Shown: positions 1 through 7,271 of the stretch, one piece after another
Position numbering within the stretch: the first letter of the stretch is position 1
Layout of the letters: every line of letters begins with the position of its first letter
From: Planctomycetaceae bacterium
Lineage (GTDB): Bacteria; Planctomycetota; Phycisphaerae; SM23-33
Direction: 5' to 3'
DNA: 28,222 nt
NCBI GenBank assembly: GCA_021371965.1
Contig: JAJFVE010000067.1
Coordinates: 1-28,222 of the forward strand
Notes under the pieces: generated by a model
Told to the model about the DNA's origin: nothing
Seen by the model: only the letters and a program-made list of their open reading frames with translations
Database searches by the model: none
Program-made: the position numbers and the translations under genes

Positions 1-198
1 GCCGGCGAAGGTGGCCACCACGCCCCAGACGAGGAACTTCTCGGCCAAGGCCGCGCTGTGTCCGCCGCGTACCATCTGCCGCCGCCAGAACCAGTAGGCC
101 ACGCCCAGGGTGATGACGAACATCAGCCCGTACCAGCGAATCTGGACAGGCCCAAAGTCGATCAGCACCGGATCAAGATTCCAGACAAACGCAGACAA
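1..198 (-). CDS. lgt: Prolipoprotein diacylglyceryl transferase, N-terminal part (runs off left edge)
   Basis: Lgt is the inner-membrane enzyme that moves a diacylglyceryl group from phosphatidylglycerol to the lipobox cysteine of prolipoproteins. The 66 codons present read like the Lgt N-terminus: a short lead, then P-V-L-I-D-F-G-P-V-Q-I-R-W-Y-G-L-M-F, the typical opening of the first membrane segment, and a second hydrophobic stretch near the edge. The start is inferred as TTG at 198, because a GAGGGAG ribosome-binding site lies 8 bases upstream and no ATG fits. The rest of the gene, including the catalytic region, is outside the window. Several lipobox proteins in this window would be substrates. 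The family call is fairly sure; the exact start is less so. Confidence 0.8.
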   Translation of the reverse strand, partial: MSAFVWNLDPVLIDFGPVQIRWYGLMFVITLGVAYWFWRRQMVRGGHSAALAEKFLVWGVVATFAG

Positions 199-437
199 TA
201 AAGAAACTCCCTCGATGCCAAATCACAAACCACAAACTACAAGTTGAACAAAACCACAGACGACCGGGTCCCTGCCGTTCTTGTTTGTGGTTTTTGGTTC
301 CCTATTATCTTGAGGCTTGTTTGTATCTTGCGGTTTGTATTTTGGAATTTTCCGCGATCCTATGACCTGATAATAACACCAAACCATCTGCCGTTCTATC
401 CAGCGTCATACAATTCCCATAAGAGGACGCGAACCTT
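199..437. other. Low-GC divergent spacer between lgt and zwf with A/C-rich and T/G-rich repeats
   Basis: No gene is seen here. The spacer is far richer in A+T than its surroundings. Around 212-245 it has several short CACAAAC-like units, and around 280-345 several TTTGTGG/TTTGTAT-like units in the opposite orientation, making a degenerate inverted-repeat arrangement. It must hold the promoters of both lgt and zwf. A GATAAT at 369-374 could be a -10 box for zwf, but no well-spaced -35 hexamer is visible. Confidence 0.4.
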
Positions 438-1835
438 ATGTCAGAAGCTCAATCCGACGCGCTGGTCTTCTTCGGGGCCACGGGCGATCTGGCGTACAAA
501 CAGATCTTCCCGGCCCTTCAATCGATGGTGCGCCGCTCGGCGCTGAATGTTCCGGTGGTCGGCGTGGCCAAGGCCGGATGGAACCTCGACCGCCTTAAGG
601 ACCGCGCCAGAGACAGCCTCGTCCATCGCGGCGACTTCGACGAAGCCGCCTTCGCCAAGCTGGCCTCTCTGCTGCGATACGTCGACGGCGACTATCGCGA
701 CGCGGCCACCTTCGCCCGCCTGCGAGAAGAACTCGCCGGCGCCCGCCGTCCGCTGCACTACCTGGCGATTCCCCCCAGCCTGTTCGACACGGTCGTTCGC
801 GGTCTGGCGGCAGCCGGGTGCACCGGCGACGCCCGCGTGGTGGTCGAGAAGCCCTTCGGGCGCGATCTGGCGTCGGCCCAGCAGCTCAACGCCGTTCTGC
901 GGTCGGTGTTTCCCGAGGATTCGATCTTCTGCATCGATCACTTTCTGGGCAAGGAAGCCATCATGAACATCCTGTACTTTCGGTTCGCCAACTCGTTTCT
1001 CGAGCCGATCTGGAACCGTAACTACATCTCCAGTGTGCAGATCACCCTTTCGGAAGCCTTCGGCGTCAACGGGCGCGGGGCCTTCTACGAATCGGCCGGT
1101 TGCCTGCGCGACGTGGTGCAGAACCATCTCTTCCAGGTGGTCTCGCTGCTGGCGATGGAGCCCCCGGCGTATCGAGGCTTCGCGGCGCTGCACAGCGGCA
1201 AGTTTAACGTCTTCAAGGCGATGCGCCCGCTGACACAGGAGGACGTCGTCCGCGGCCAGTACGAGGGCTATCGCGACGAGGCCGGCGTGGCCAAAGACTC
1301 CGATGTCGAGACCTTCTGCGCCTTGAGGCTCTTCATCGATTCCTGGCGGTGGCAGGGCGTGCGATGGTATCTCCGCTCCGGCAAGCGGATGGCGGTGACG
1401 GCCACCGAGGTCCTGGTGGTGTTCAAGGCCCCGCCGCAGGCGCTTTTTGCCGATTCGGCGGCCGAGATCGGGCGCACGAACTACGTGCGGTTTCGCATCT
1501 CGCCGGGCTCGGCGATCGCCCTGGCCGCAAGAATCAAGCGAGCCGGAGAGCAGTTCATCGGCGAGCAGCGTGAGCTGTTCATGCTCGACGAGCAGAGCGA
1601 CGAGCTCATGCCCTACGAGCGGCTGCTGGGCGACGCGATGGCCGGCAGGGGCGGACTATTCACCCGCGTCGATTCGATCGAGGCGGCGTGGTCCGTTATC
1701 GACCCGGTGCTGGGCTCTCACAGCCCTCCCCTGCCCTACCGCCCGGGAGCGTGGGGCCCCTCCCAGGCCGACGACCTGGTCGCCAGCGACGGGGGATGGC
1801 TCAATCCCAAACTCGCCCCAACCGAACCGCACTAA
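438..1835 (+). CDS. zwf: Glucose-6-phosphate 1-dehydrogenase
   Basis: This cytosolic enzyme oxidises glucose 6-phosphate to 6-phosphogluconolactone with NAD(P)+, the entry step of the oxidative pentose phosphate and Entner-Doudoroff routes. The 465 residues are slightly short for the family but complete. The nucleotide-binding motif G-A-T-G-D-L-A-x-K is at 13-21, and EKPFGRD follows in the middle of the Rossmann domain. The substrate motif DHFLGKE begins at D167, with H168 and K172. In the C-terminal domain RDVVQNH (224-230) supplies H230, which aligns with the catalytic base of the family. The C-terminal YERLL...LFTR block is typical. ATG at 438 has AAGAGGA upstream. No gnd, pgl or opcA lies beside it, so it appears to stand alone. 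Confidence 0.95.
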   Translation: MSEAQSDALVFFGATGDLAYKQIFPALQSMVRRSALNVPVVGVAKAGWNLDRLKDRARDSLVHRGDFDEAAFAKLASLLRYVDGDYRDAATFARLREELAGARRPLHYLAIPPSLFDTVVRGLAAAGCTGDARVVVEKPFGRDLASAQQLNAVLRSVFPEDSIFCIDHFLGKEAIMNILYFRFANSFLEPIWNRNYISSVQITLSEAFGVNGRGAFYESAGCLRDVVQNHLFQVVSLLAMEPPAYRGFAALHSGKFNVFKAMRPLTQEDVVRGQYEGYRDEAGVAKDSDVETFCALRLFIDSWRWQGVRWYLRSGKRMAVTATEVLVVFKAPPQALFADSAAEIGRTNYVRFRISPGSAIALAARIKRAGEQFIGEQRELFMLDEQSDELMPYERLLGDAMAGRGGLFTRVDSIEAAWSVIDPVLGSHSPPLPYRPGAWGPSQADDLVASDGGWLNPKLAPTEPH

Positions 1836-1943
1836 CGCTTGCCTGGACCATGCCAATTTCGCGAAGGAATTGCCCGGCCGGGCCGGGTTAGGGGCATATG
1901 ATCTGATAAAACGCTCCACTTGCAGGAAGAAGGGTCCTAAGCC

Positions 1944-2342
1944 ATGTCCATGTTGGCGAATCGCAAGAAACGTCGAGGCCTAAGTTGCGTCGAGATGGCG
2001 CTGGTGCTGCCACTGTTGTTGCTGCTGACATTCGGAATCATCGAATACAGCATCCAGTTCTACGTCCGCGGCGAGATGACCAACGCCGCCCGCGAGGGGG
2101 CACGAAGGCTGGCCGTTTACGACGCCACCGTCGACCAGGCCCGGACCGTCGCCCTGGAACGCCTGTCGGGCATTAACGCCACGTTCAACGTGACGGCCAG
2201 TGTCACGCCGCCCGGGGCCGCCGACCGCGATGCCACCGTCCGAATCACCGTGCCCATGGCGGACATTTCCTCGGGCATTATCATCCCGACCGAGGGCAAA
2301 ACGCTGACGGCCGAAGTGACGATGCGGCGCGAGGAAGATTAG
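1944..2342 (+). CDS. tadE: TadE-like minor pseudopilin of the Tad pilus
   Basis: TadE proteins are membrane-anchored pseudopilins cut by the prepilin peptidase and needed for Flp pilus assembly. This 132-residue protein begins with a basic stretch (RKKRRG), followed by G12-L-S-C-V-E17, a prepilin-peptidase-type site with Glu at +5. One hydrophobic helix (about 18-38) comes next, then the family hallmark NAAREGAR at about 49-56. The rest is a small beta-rich periplasmic domain. It is separated from the rest of the tad locus by its own terminator, and the next genes run the other way, so it is probably transcribed alone. A second in-frame ATG lies 6 bases downstream of the chosen one, and the ribosome-binding site (AAGGG) is weak. 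Confidence 0.88.
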   Translation: MSMLANRKKRRGLSCVEMALVLPLLLLLTFGIIEYSIQFYVRGEMTNAAREGARRLAVYDATVDQARTVALERLSGINATFNVTASVTPPGAADRDATVRITVPMADISSGIIIPTEGKTLTAEVTMRREED

Positions 2343-2436
2343 CAAGTCTGGAGTGCTTCACGATAGTGTCGAGCCTTCAGCCATCGCGGGTCATCGGGCT
2401 CTCCGGTTAGTGGAATAGACGTGGAATCTATAGACC

Positions 2437-2485
2437 GAAGGCACGAAGCGACCGAACTGCGGCCGCTCCGTGCCTTCTTCCTTTT
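2437..2485 (+). terminator. Intrinsic terminator after tadE
   Basis: The arms GAAGGCACG (2437-2445) and CGTGCCTTC (2469-2477) are perfectly complementary. The stem extends inwards to about 18 bp with two mismatches, around a 6-base loop. The plus-strand side is followed by TTCCTTTT. It ends tadE transcription before the convergent cpaB gene. The minus-strand side has no T-run, so it acts best in the plus direction. Confidence 0.75.
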
Positions 2486-2510
2486 GGGGCCTCTCTGGGA
2501 TCAGACCCCA

Positions 2511-3434
2511 TCAGGGGGCGTCCGAATCATCTTTCTCATCGTTCGTGGCGGGCTCCTGCGAAGGCTTGACCGGGAAACTGATCTTCTGCACGTCGGTCCC
2601 GCGGATCACGGTGGTTTCCCAGGCCGGCGGGACGGGTGCGGGCTTGGCCGCGACGATTACCGGCGCCGGCGGCGGAGTGGGCGCGGGCTTGACGGCCGGT
2701 TCATTGCGCCCCAGCATCGCCATCAGATGGGTAGGCTTGGCGCCGGGATTGCGGTCGTCCAGCGGGTTGCGCAGGGCCAGCGACAGCGTCCCGTGTTTCA
2801 TGGCCAATTGCAGGCGCTGGGCCTGTTCGCCGTCGACGAGAACCGTGACGGTCATGCGGTCCAGCGTGGGGCCGGCGGCCTTCTTCGTCTCCGGGGTCTC
2901 GTCGGAGGCATAGACCGTTTTGGCCTCGACGGCCAGCACCTCGATGCCCTCCAGCAGCGTCACGGACATGGCGTCGCCGCTGCCGTCGTACGACATCGAG
3001 GCCAGGACGTCCACGACGCTACCGGGATACAGCAGCCCTCGCAGGCCCGACGAGCCCACCACCGGAAACGACATCGCCCGCTTGCCCTGGGGCAAGGCAG
3101 CCGCCATCTGCGCCCCCGAGCCTTCCGGGGCGAAGGCCGCCGAGGTAAACGCCTGCCCCGGTTCCATTGACACCAGCAACACCCGACCGATCAACTGCAC
3201 CGGATCGCGCAGCGAGTCTTTGGGCATGGCCGCCGTGGGAACCGTCCGCGTCTGGATCATCTTATCCGTGACGACAGTGCGGGCCGACAGCGTCTGCGAC
3301 GCCACCACGATCGTCGCTTGATCGATCGGCGCCTTGGTCTTGGTATTGAAGAAGGGCGCATACGCAAACAACAGGGCCACGCCCGTGGCCGCCAGCAATC
3401 CCACAACCATCAAAATGACAATCGGCATCTTCAT
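2511..3434 (-). CDS. cpaB: Flp pilus assembly protein CpaB/RcpC
   Basis: CpaB/RcpC is a periplasmic protein anchored in the inner membrane that works with the CpaC secretin. The 307 residues show an N-terminal membrane segment (about 4-25), then a SAF-like domain (about 40-100) with the phrase A-R-T-V-V-T-D-K-M-I, and the RcpC region with V-V-G-S-S-G-L-R-G-L-L-Y-P-G-S-V-V-D-V, which is very typical of the family. The C-terminus (about 262-290) is rich in Pro and Ala and probably a flexible periplasmic tail. The ATG has a strong GGGAGG site 7-8 bases upstream. It is the last gene of the minus-strand flp-cpaA-cpaB group, and a palindrome lies between it and cpaA. Confidence 0.92.
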   Translation of the reverse strand: MKMPIVILMVVGLLAATGVALLFAYAPFFNTKTKAPIDQATIVVASQTLSARTVVTDKMIQTRTVPTAAMPKDSLRDPVQLIGRVLLVSMEPGQAFTSAAFAPEGSGAQMAAALPQGKRAMSFPVVGSSGLRGLLYPGSVVDVLASMSYDGSGDAMSVTLLEGIEVLAVEAKTVYASDETPETKKAAGPTLDRMTVTVLVDGEQAQRLQLAMKHGTLSLALRNPLDDRNPGAKPTHLMAMLGRNEPAVKPAPTPPPAPVIVAAKPAPVPPAWETTVIRGTDVQKISFPVKPSQEPATNDEKDDSDAP

Positions 3435-3475
3435 GAGATGTCCTCCCTAGCTTTTGGAAACTGTCTCAAAACCCA

Positions 3476-3500
3476 TAGCATGGGCAAGATGCCCATGCTA
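3476..3500 (-). repeat. Perfect 10-bp palindromic hairpin between cpaA and cpaB
   Basis: TAGCATGGGC (3476-3485) and GCCCATGCTA (3491-3500) are perfect inverted copies around a 5-base loop. On the minus strand the hairpin begins one base after the cpaA stop codon and is followed by TGGGTTTTGAG. It could act as a weak terminator or attenuator that lowers cpaB relative to flp and cpaA. It could also be one copy of a dispersed palindromic repeat; only one copy is seen in this window. Confidence 0.7.
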
Positions 3501-3501
3501 C

Positions 3502-4074
3502 TCAGCTTGCTCGATACAGTGCAACGGCCCCCGCAGCCGCCAGCACCCCGGTGAATATCGCTAGTCCATAAGGCATCTTCAGCACCGCCCCCTGGGCGGC
3601 CTCGGTCAGGTCCTGAGCGGGGCCGGCAGCCGGAGGGCTCAGTGCAAACTCCGCCGCCATGACAGCCACGCGGGCCGTCACTTGCCGCAGGGCCCGCTTT
3701 CGCAGGGCATAGGCAACGCCGATGGCGACGCCGGCCAGCGCTACCGCAGCCAGCGCCACCATGGCGTTGACCAAACCCAGCCAGGCGCCCAGGGCGCCCA
3801 TCATCTTAACGTCGCCGCCACCGCCACCGCCGCGGTAGAACAGCAGCAGATACGGCAACGCCATCAGCGCGCAGGCACAGAGCGAATCGCCCAGGCCGGA
3901 CCATCCTGCCGTCCAGGCCGACCAGGCCAACGCCCCGGCCAGCAGCGGCGCCGTCAGCGCGTTGGGAAGCCGCCTGCTCTTCACGTCACAGGCGGCCCCA
4001 ACTGCCGAGGCGACAATTACCACCGCCCACTGTGCCGAGGCGTTGCCTTGCACCCACAGCGTCGTCCACATCAT
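3502..4074 (-). CDS. cpaA: Prepilin peptidase CpaA/TadV (A24 family)
   Basis: This polytopic inner-membrane aspartyl protease removes the leader peptide of Flp prepilin and of TadE-like pseudopilins. With the ATG at 4074 the protein has 190 residues, normal for the short TadV type that lacks the methylase domain. The two catalytic aspartates are visible: D30 in C-D-V-K-S-R-R-L-P-N and D88 in the G-x-G-D-V-K motif, here G-G-G-G-G-G-D-V-K. Hydrophobic helices fill the rest. The frame stays open to a TTG at 4113, but that start would overlap flp by 32 bases. The ATG lies 8 bases after the flp stop and is more likely, probably through translational coupling. Its own ribosome-binding site is poor. 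Confidence 0.9.
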   Translation of the reverse strand: MMWTTLWVQGNASAQWAVVIVASAVGAACDVKSRRLPNALTAPLLAGALAWSAWTAGWSGLGDSLCACALMALPYLLLFYRGGGGGGDVKMMGALGAWLGLVNAMVALAAVALAGVAIGVAYALRKRALRQVTARVAVMAAEFALSPPAAGPAQDLTEAAQGAVLKMPYGLAIFTGVLAAAGAVALYRAS

Positions 4075-4081
4075 GATGCCA

Positions 4082-4246
4082 TCAGGCGCCGACGCTGGAG
4101 TTGACGGTTTCAAACTGCTTGGTGACCCACGCCCCCAGCAGACCGATGGCGGTGATGGTGGCCGCGACGATCAGCCCGGTGATGATGGCGTATTCGACCG
4201 TCTCCAGACCCTGCTCGTCTTTGATCAACTTCCTGATCGCTTCCAT
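4082..4246 (-). CDS. flp: Flp-type major pilin (Tad pilus)
   Basis: This 54-codon gene encodes the structural subunit of the Flp/Tad pilus. The leader is short and charged (13 residues, ending D-E-Q-G). The cleavage site G13/L14 is followed by E-T-V-E18-Y19, giving the Flp hallmark of Glu at +5 and Tyr at +6. A hydrophobic helix follows (A-I-I-T-G-L-I-V-A-A-T-I) and a short polar tail (A-W-V-T-K-Q-F-E-T-V). The ATG at 4246 is preceded by AAGGGAGAA about 7 bases away, a strong site that fits a highly expressed subunit. It is the first gene of the minus-strand group and sits immediately before its peptidase gene. Confidence 0.95.
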   Translation of the reverse strand: MEAIRKLIKDEQGLETVEYAIITGLIVAATITAIGLLGAWVTKQFETVNSSVGA

Positions 4247-4548
4247 TGACGTTCTCCCTTAAAGGTTAGGCAGAGACCCCGTTCCCAAACTGACATGCCG
4301 GGCACACTCGCCCTGCTCATTCGTGATGACTATATGCCCGCCGCCAGCCCGCCCAGGGATAAATTCAGGATTTCGCCCAAGTTCACCCGGCCGGGGGCGA
4401 AAGCCTGTCATCTAATACGATGACCGGGGCGGACTTTTTTTGAAAGTCGATCGGGGGAATACTGAACAGCGGGGCATAGAATATGCAGCCGATTGGGTTG
4501 TCGCGTCAGAATTGGGTATCGACACACGTTCAGCCGGGAGCCAGGGAC
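4247..4548. promoter_or_regulatory. Divergent control region between flp and cpaC
   Basis: No gene is seen here, apart from a possible N-terminal extension of cpaC from 4483. The region must carry the promoters for both main tad blocks. It holds a run of seven T at 4435-4441, a small 6-bp hairpin at 4407-4424 and, on the minus strand, a TATAGT that might serve flp. None has a convincing partner hexamer, so no specific promoter is claimed. Confidence 0.4.
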
Positions 4549-6105
4549 ATGGTGGGCAAAGCTAAAACCAGAACGCATCTTATTGTCGTTATCGTGGGCG
4601 CTCTTGCCGTGCAATGGGCCTTGGGCCAGGAGAATGCCCCGGTTAAACCACCCCAGGCGGCGCCGGAGAAGATCTACTCCGTCGACCTGGGCAAGTCGCT
4701 GGTGGTCAAGGCCCCTTGGCCGGTCAAGCGCGTGGCCGTCACCGACGACAAGATCGCCGGCGTGCAGGTGCTCTCGCCTGACCAGGTGCTGCTGCAGGGC
4801 AAGAAGGTCGGATCGACCGACGTCATTCTCTGGCGCGACGACGAGGTGTTCGAGAAAGCCCGCGTCGACGTGGTATTGGACCTCAACGATATCCGCGAGC
4901 AGTTCAAGACCTTGTTTCCCGGCGCGGTCCTTAATATCACCCAGAGCGCCGGGGCCGTCACCATCGATGGACGCGTCACCCGGGCCGAAGAGGCCGTCCA
5001 GATCCGCCGCTACTTCGACGCCCGCGGCGTCAAGCACGTCGACATGACCCGCCTGGCCGGCGTGCAGCAGGTGATGCTGCACGTGCGCGTGGCCGAGGTC
5101 AGCCGCACGGCGGTCCGCGCCCTGGGGCTCAATGTCTTTGACGGCGGCGACGACTTCTTCGGCGGCATGCAGATCGGACCCGACCAGGGCGGGGCGCTGG
5201 TCCCCATGGCCGTCGGGCCCGCCAAGGGCGTCAACGCGGCCAACAACATCCCCTTCACCTTCAACGCCGACGTCTTCCCCAGCCCCAATGTGACGCTCTT
5301 CGGCGGGTTCCCGGACTGGAACTTCCAGTTCTTCCTCCAGGCATTGGCCGAAAACCAGTACCTGCGCATCCTGGCCGAGCCGACATTGGTCGCCCTGAGC
5401 GGCGAAGAGGCCAACTTCCTCGCCGGCGGGGAGTATCCCATCCCCGTGGTGCAGGGCACCAGCACCGGCGGCGGCACGAGCATCACCATCGAGTACCGTC
5501 AGTTCGGCGTGCGGCTGCGGTTCCGCCCCACCGTCCTGGGCGACAACAGCATCCGCCTCTTCGTCGCGCCGGAAGTCAGCGAGCTCTCCGACGCCGGGGC
5601 GGTCGAAATGCAGGGTTTCCGCATCCCCTCGCTGCGGACGCGCCGGGCGGAAACCACCCTGCAACTGCGGAGCAACCAGACCTTCGCCATGGCCGGGCTG
5701 ATCAGCCGCGCGATCACGGCGCGCAACGCGCGCATTCCCTTTGTGGGCGACGTCCCCGTGCTGGGCGCCCTGGCGCGATCCGTCCGCCATACCAGCGGCG
5801 AAACGGAACTGATGGTTTTGGTGACGGCCTCGCTCGTCGAGCCCCTCGACGTCACCCCGCCCCTGCCCGGCGACACCCATACCGTCGTCAATGACTGGGA
5901 GCTGTACTGCCTGGGCAAGCTCGAGGGCACCGCGAAGGTTCCGCCCAAGGCCGCCGACGAGGAAATCCAGTGGCTCAAGAGACAGGGTCTCAACCGGCTG
6001 GTCGGGCCCGGCGCCTGGCAGCGGCACGGACAGCAGTCCCCCGCCAGCAGGGCCGAGTTCTGCCCGCCCGCCGCGCCCGCGTCCGCGACGCAACCCGCAC
6101 GCTGA
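4549..6105 (+). CDS. cpaC: Tad pilus secretin CpaC/RcpA
   Basis: This protein forms the outer-membrane channel through which the Flp pilus leaves the cell. The first ATG is at 4483, but the one at 4549 is preferred because GGGAG lies 8 bases upstream and the protein then opens with a clean signal peptide (basic V-G-K-A-K-T-R-T, hydrophobic core, end near A-L-G-Q). The length is then 518 residues. The N-domain has the CpaC pattern (V-D-L-G-K-S, later V-T-D-D-K-I-A), followed by a BON-like ring domain. The secretin core spans about 270-445, with F-L-A-G-G-E-Y-P-I-P-V, F-G-V-R-L-R-F-R-P and the closing V-P-V-L-G-A-L, and ends in E-L-M-V-L-V-T. The tail after about 445 is Pro-rich. It leads the long plus-strand tad block. 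Confidence 0.93.
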   Translation: MVGKAKTRTHLIVVIVGALAVQWALGQENAPVKPPQAAPEKIYSVDLGKSLVVKAPWPVKRVAVTDDKIAGVQVLSPDQVLLQGKKVGSTDVILWRDDEVFEKARVDVVLDLNDIREQFKTLFPGAVLNITQSAGAVTIDGRVTRAEEAVQIRRYFDARGVKHVDMTRLAGVQQVMLHVRVAEVSRTAVRALGLNVFDGGDDFFGGMQIGPDQGGALVPMAVGPAKGVNAANNIPFTFNADVFPSPNVTLFGGFPDWNFQFFLQALAENQYLRILAEPTLVALSGEEANFLAGGEYPIPVVQGTSTGGGTSITIEYRQFGVRLRFRPTVLGDNSIRLFVAPEVSELSDAGAVEMQGFRIPSLRTRRAETTLQLRSNQTFAMAGLISRAITARNARIPFVGDVPVLGALARSVRHTSGETELMVLVTASLVEPLDVTPPLPGDTHTVVNDWELYCLGKLEGTAKVPPKAADEEIQWLKRQGLNRLVGPGAWQRHGQQSPASRAEFCPPAAPASATQPAR

Positions 6106-6116
6106 GGTCTGTGCCA

Positions 6117-7253
6117 ATGACCCCGGAAAATGTCATCATCCTGACTCGCCACGACGCCATCGCCAACGCGGTGAGCGGAGCCTTCAACGGCCAGGGACAC
6201 TCAATCGTCTTCACCCGCTGCCAGGGACCCGAAGAGATCAGCCGCCGCCTCGCCGCCGGGCGACCCGCCGCGGTCGTCGTCGACATCGACGCCGAGCACC
6301 AGGCCCTGCTGTCGGACCTGGCGGCGCTGACAGGCCGCTTCACCGACAGTTGCTTTGTCGTCGTCTCCAGCGCCTGGAGCGAGCAGTTGATGCTGGACTC
6401 GATGGCCGCCGGCGCGAGGCATTTTCTGCGAAAGGAGCACATCGCCGCGGAGCTGCAGGGCGTCCTGGAGCGCCTGCTGCCGCGCGTGGGCAAGAGCTCC
6501 GTCGCCGAGGGCTCGGTGCTGACGGTCCTCTCGACCGCCGGCGGCTGCGGCGCCACGACCGTGGCGGTGAATCTCGCTTACGAGCTGCACCTGGCGGGCA
6601 AGGGACCGGTGCTGCTGGTGGACATGGACGTGGCGTACGGGGGCGTGGGCACGTGCCTGAACGTCAGCGGCGAGTACGGCCTGGCCAGCGCGATGGCCCC
6701 GGGCAAGAAGGTCGACCGCGACCTGGTCCGCTCCAGCGCGCGGGCTTATGTCGATGGCCTGCACGTCCTGCTGAGCCCGGCGACGGTGGACCTTGCCGCC
6801 CCGGCGCCGGTCGATTTCGGTTGCACCGGCGCCGCGATGACCGCCTGCCGCTGGGCGTATCCGCTGACAGTAGTTGACGCCCCGCGCGTGGGCGCGGCGG
6901 TGGCGGCGGAGTTGGCGCTGTCGAGCAAGGCGGTGCTGATCGTGATGCAGATGCGCGTGAAGGACGTTCGCATGGCGCACGACCTTCGCGCGGCGCTGCT
7001 GGGGCGCGGGGTGGATCCGGCCCGGATCGTGCCGGTGGTCAACCGCCACCGGACCAAGGGGGCGTCGGTGAAGATGGACGAGGTGCGGCGCGTCATGGAA
7101 ACCGACGAGGTGGTCATGCTGGCCAACGACTTTCGCCGCGCCGCGCGGAGCTTCGACCTGGGCGAGCCGCTGGCCAAGGCCGCACCGCTCTCGCCCCTTC
7201 GCAAGGACCTGCGCCGGCTGATGGAAACTCTCGCCAGTCCCGGACATTCCTGA
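6117..7253 (+). CDS. cpaE: Tad pilus localisation ATPase CpaE/TadZ
   Basis: TadZ/CpaE proteins are ParA/MinD-like ATPases that place the Tad machine at a cell site. The ATG at 6117 is chosen because GAGG stands 9 bases upstream and the product starts with an atypical receiver-like fold (I-I-L-T-R-H-D-A-I). The frame is open further upstream, but that part overlaps cpaC. The protein has 378 residues. The first 125 or so are receiver-like without a clear phospho-acceptor triad. The rest is the ATPase domain, with L-S-T-A-G-G-C-G-A-T-T in the P-loop position and V-D-M-D in the Walker A' position. The P-loop lacks the usual GKT lysine, a deviation common in this family. The start lies 12 bases after the cpaC stop. 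Confidence 0.88.
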   Translation: MTPENVIILTRHDAIANAVSGAFNGQGHSIVFTRCQGPEEISRRLAAGRPAAVVVDIDAEHQALLSDLAALTGRFTDSCFVVVSSAWSEQLMLDSMAAGARHFLRKEHIAAELQGVLERLLPRVGKSSVAEGSVLTVLSTAGGCGATTVAVNLAYELHLAGKGPVLLVDMDVAYGGVGTCLNVSGEYGLASAMAPGKKVDRDLVRSSARAYVDGLHVLLSPATVDLAAPAPVDFGCTGAAMTACRWAYPLTVVDAPRVGAAVAAELALSSKAVLIVMQMRVKDVRMAHDLRAALLGRGVDPARIVPVVNRHRTKGASVKMDEVRRVMETDEVVMLANDFRRAARSFDLGEPLAKAAPLSPLRKDLRRLMETLASPGHS

Positions 7254-7271
7254 GACGGAGCACGATGACGC

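Noticed and set aside
1870..1890. zwf terminator at the CCCGGCCGGG palindrome
   Set aside because: The self-complementary stretch has no room for a proper loop and no T-run after it.
4407..4441. Plus-strand terminator before cpaC
   Set aside because: GTCATC/GATGAC makes only a 6-bp stem, and the T-run begins 10 bases after it, so it does not have terminator form.
4408..6117. 569-codon open frame on the minus strand
   Set aside because: It lies fully antisense to cpaC, whose frame has strong family motifs. The antisense frame is open only because of high GC at third codon positions.
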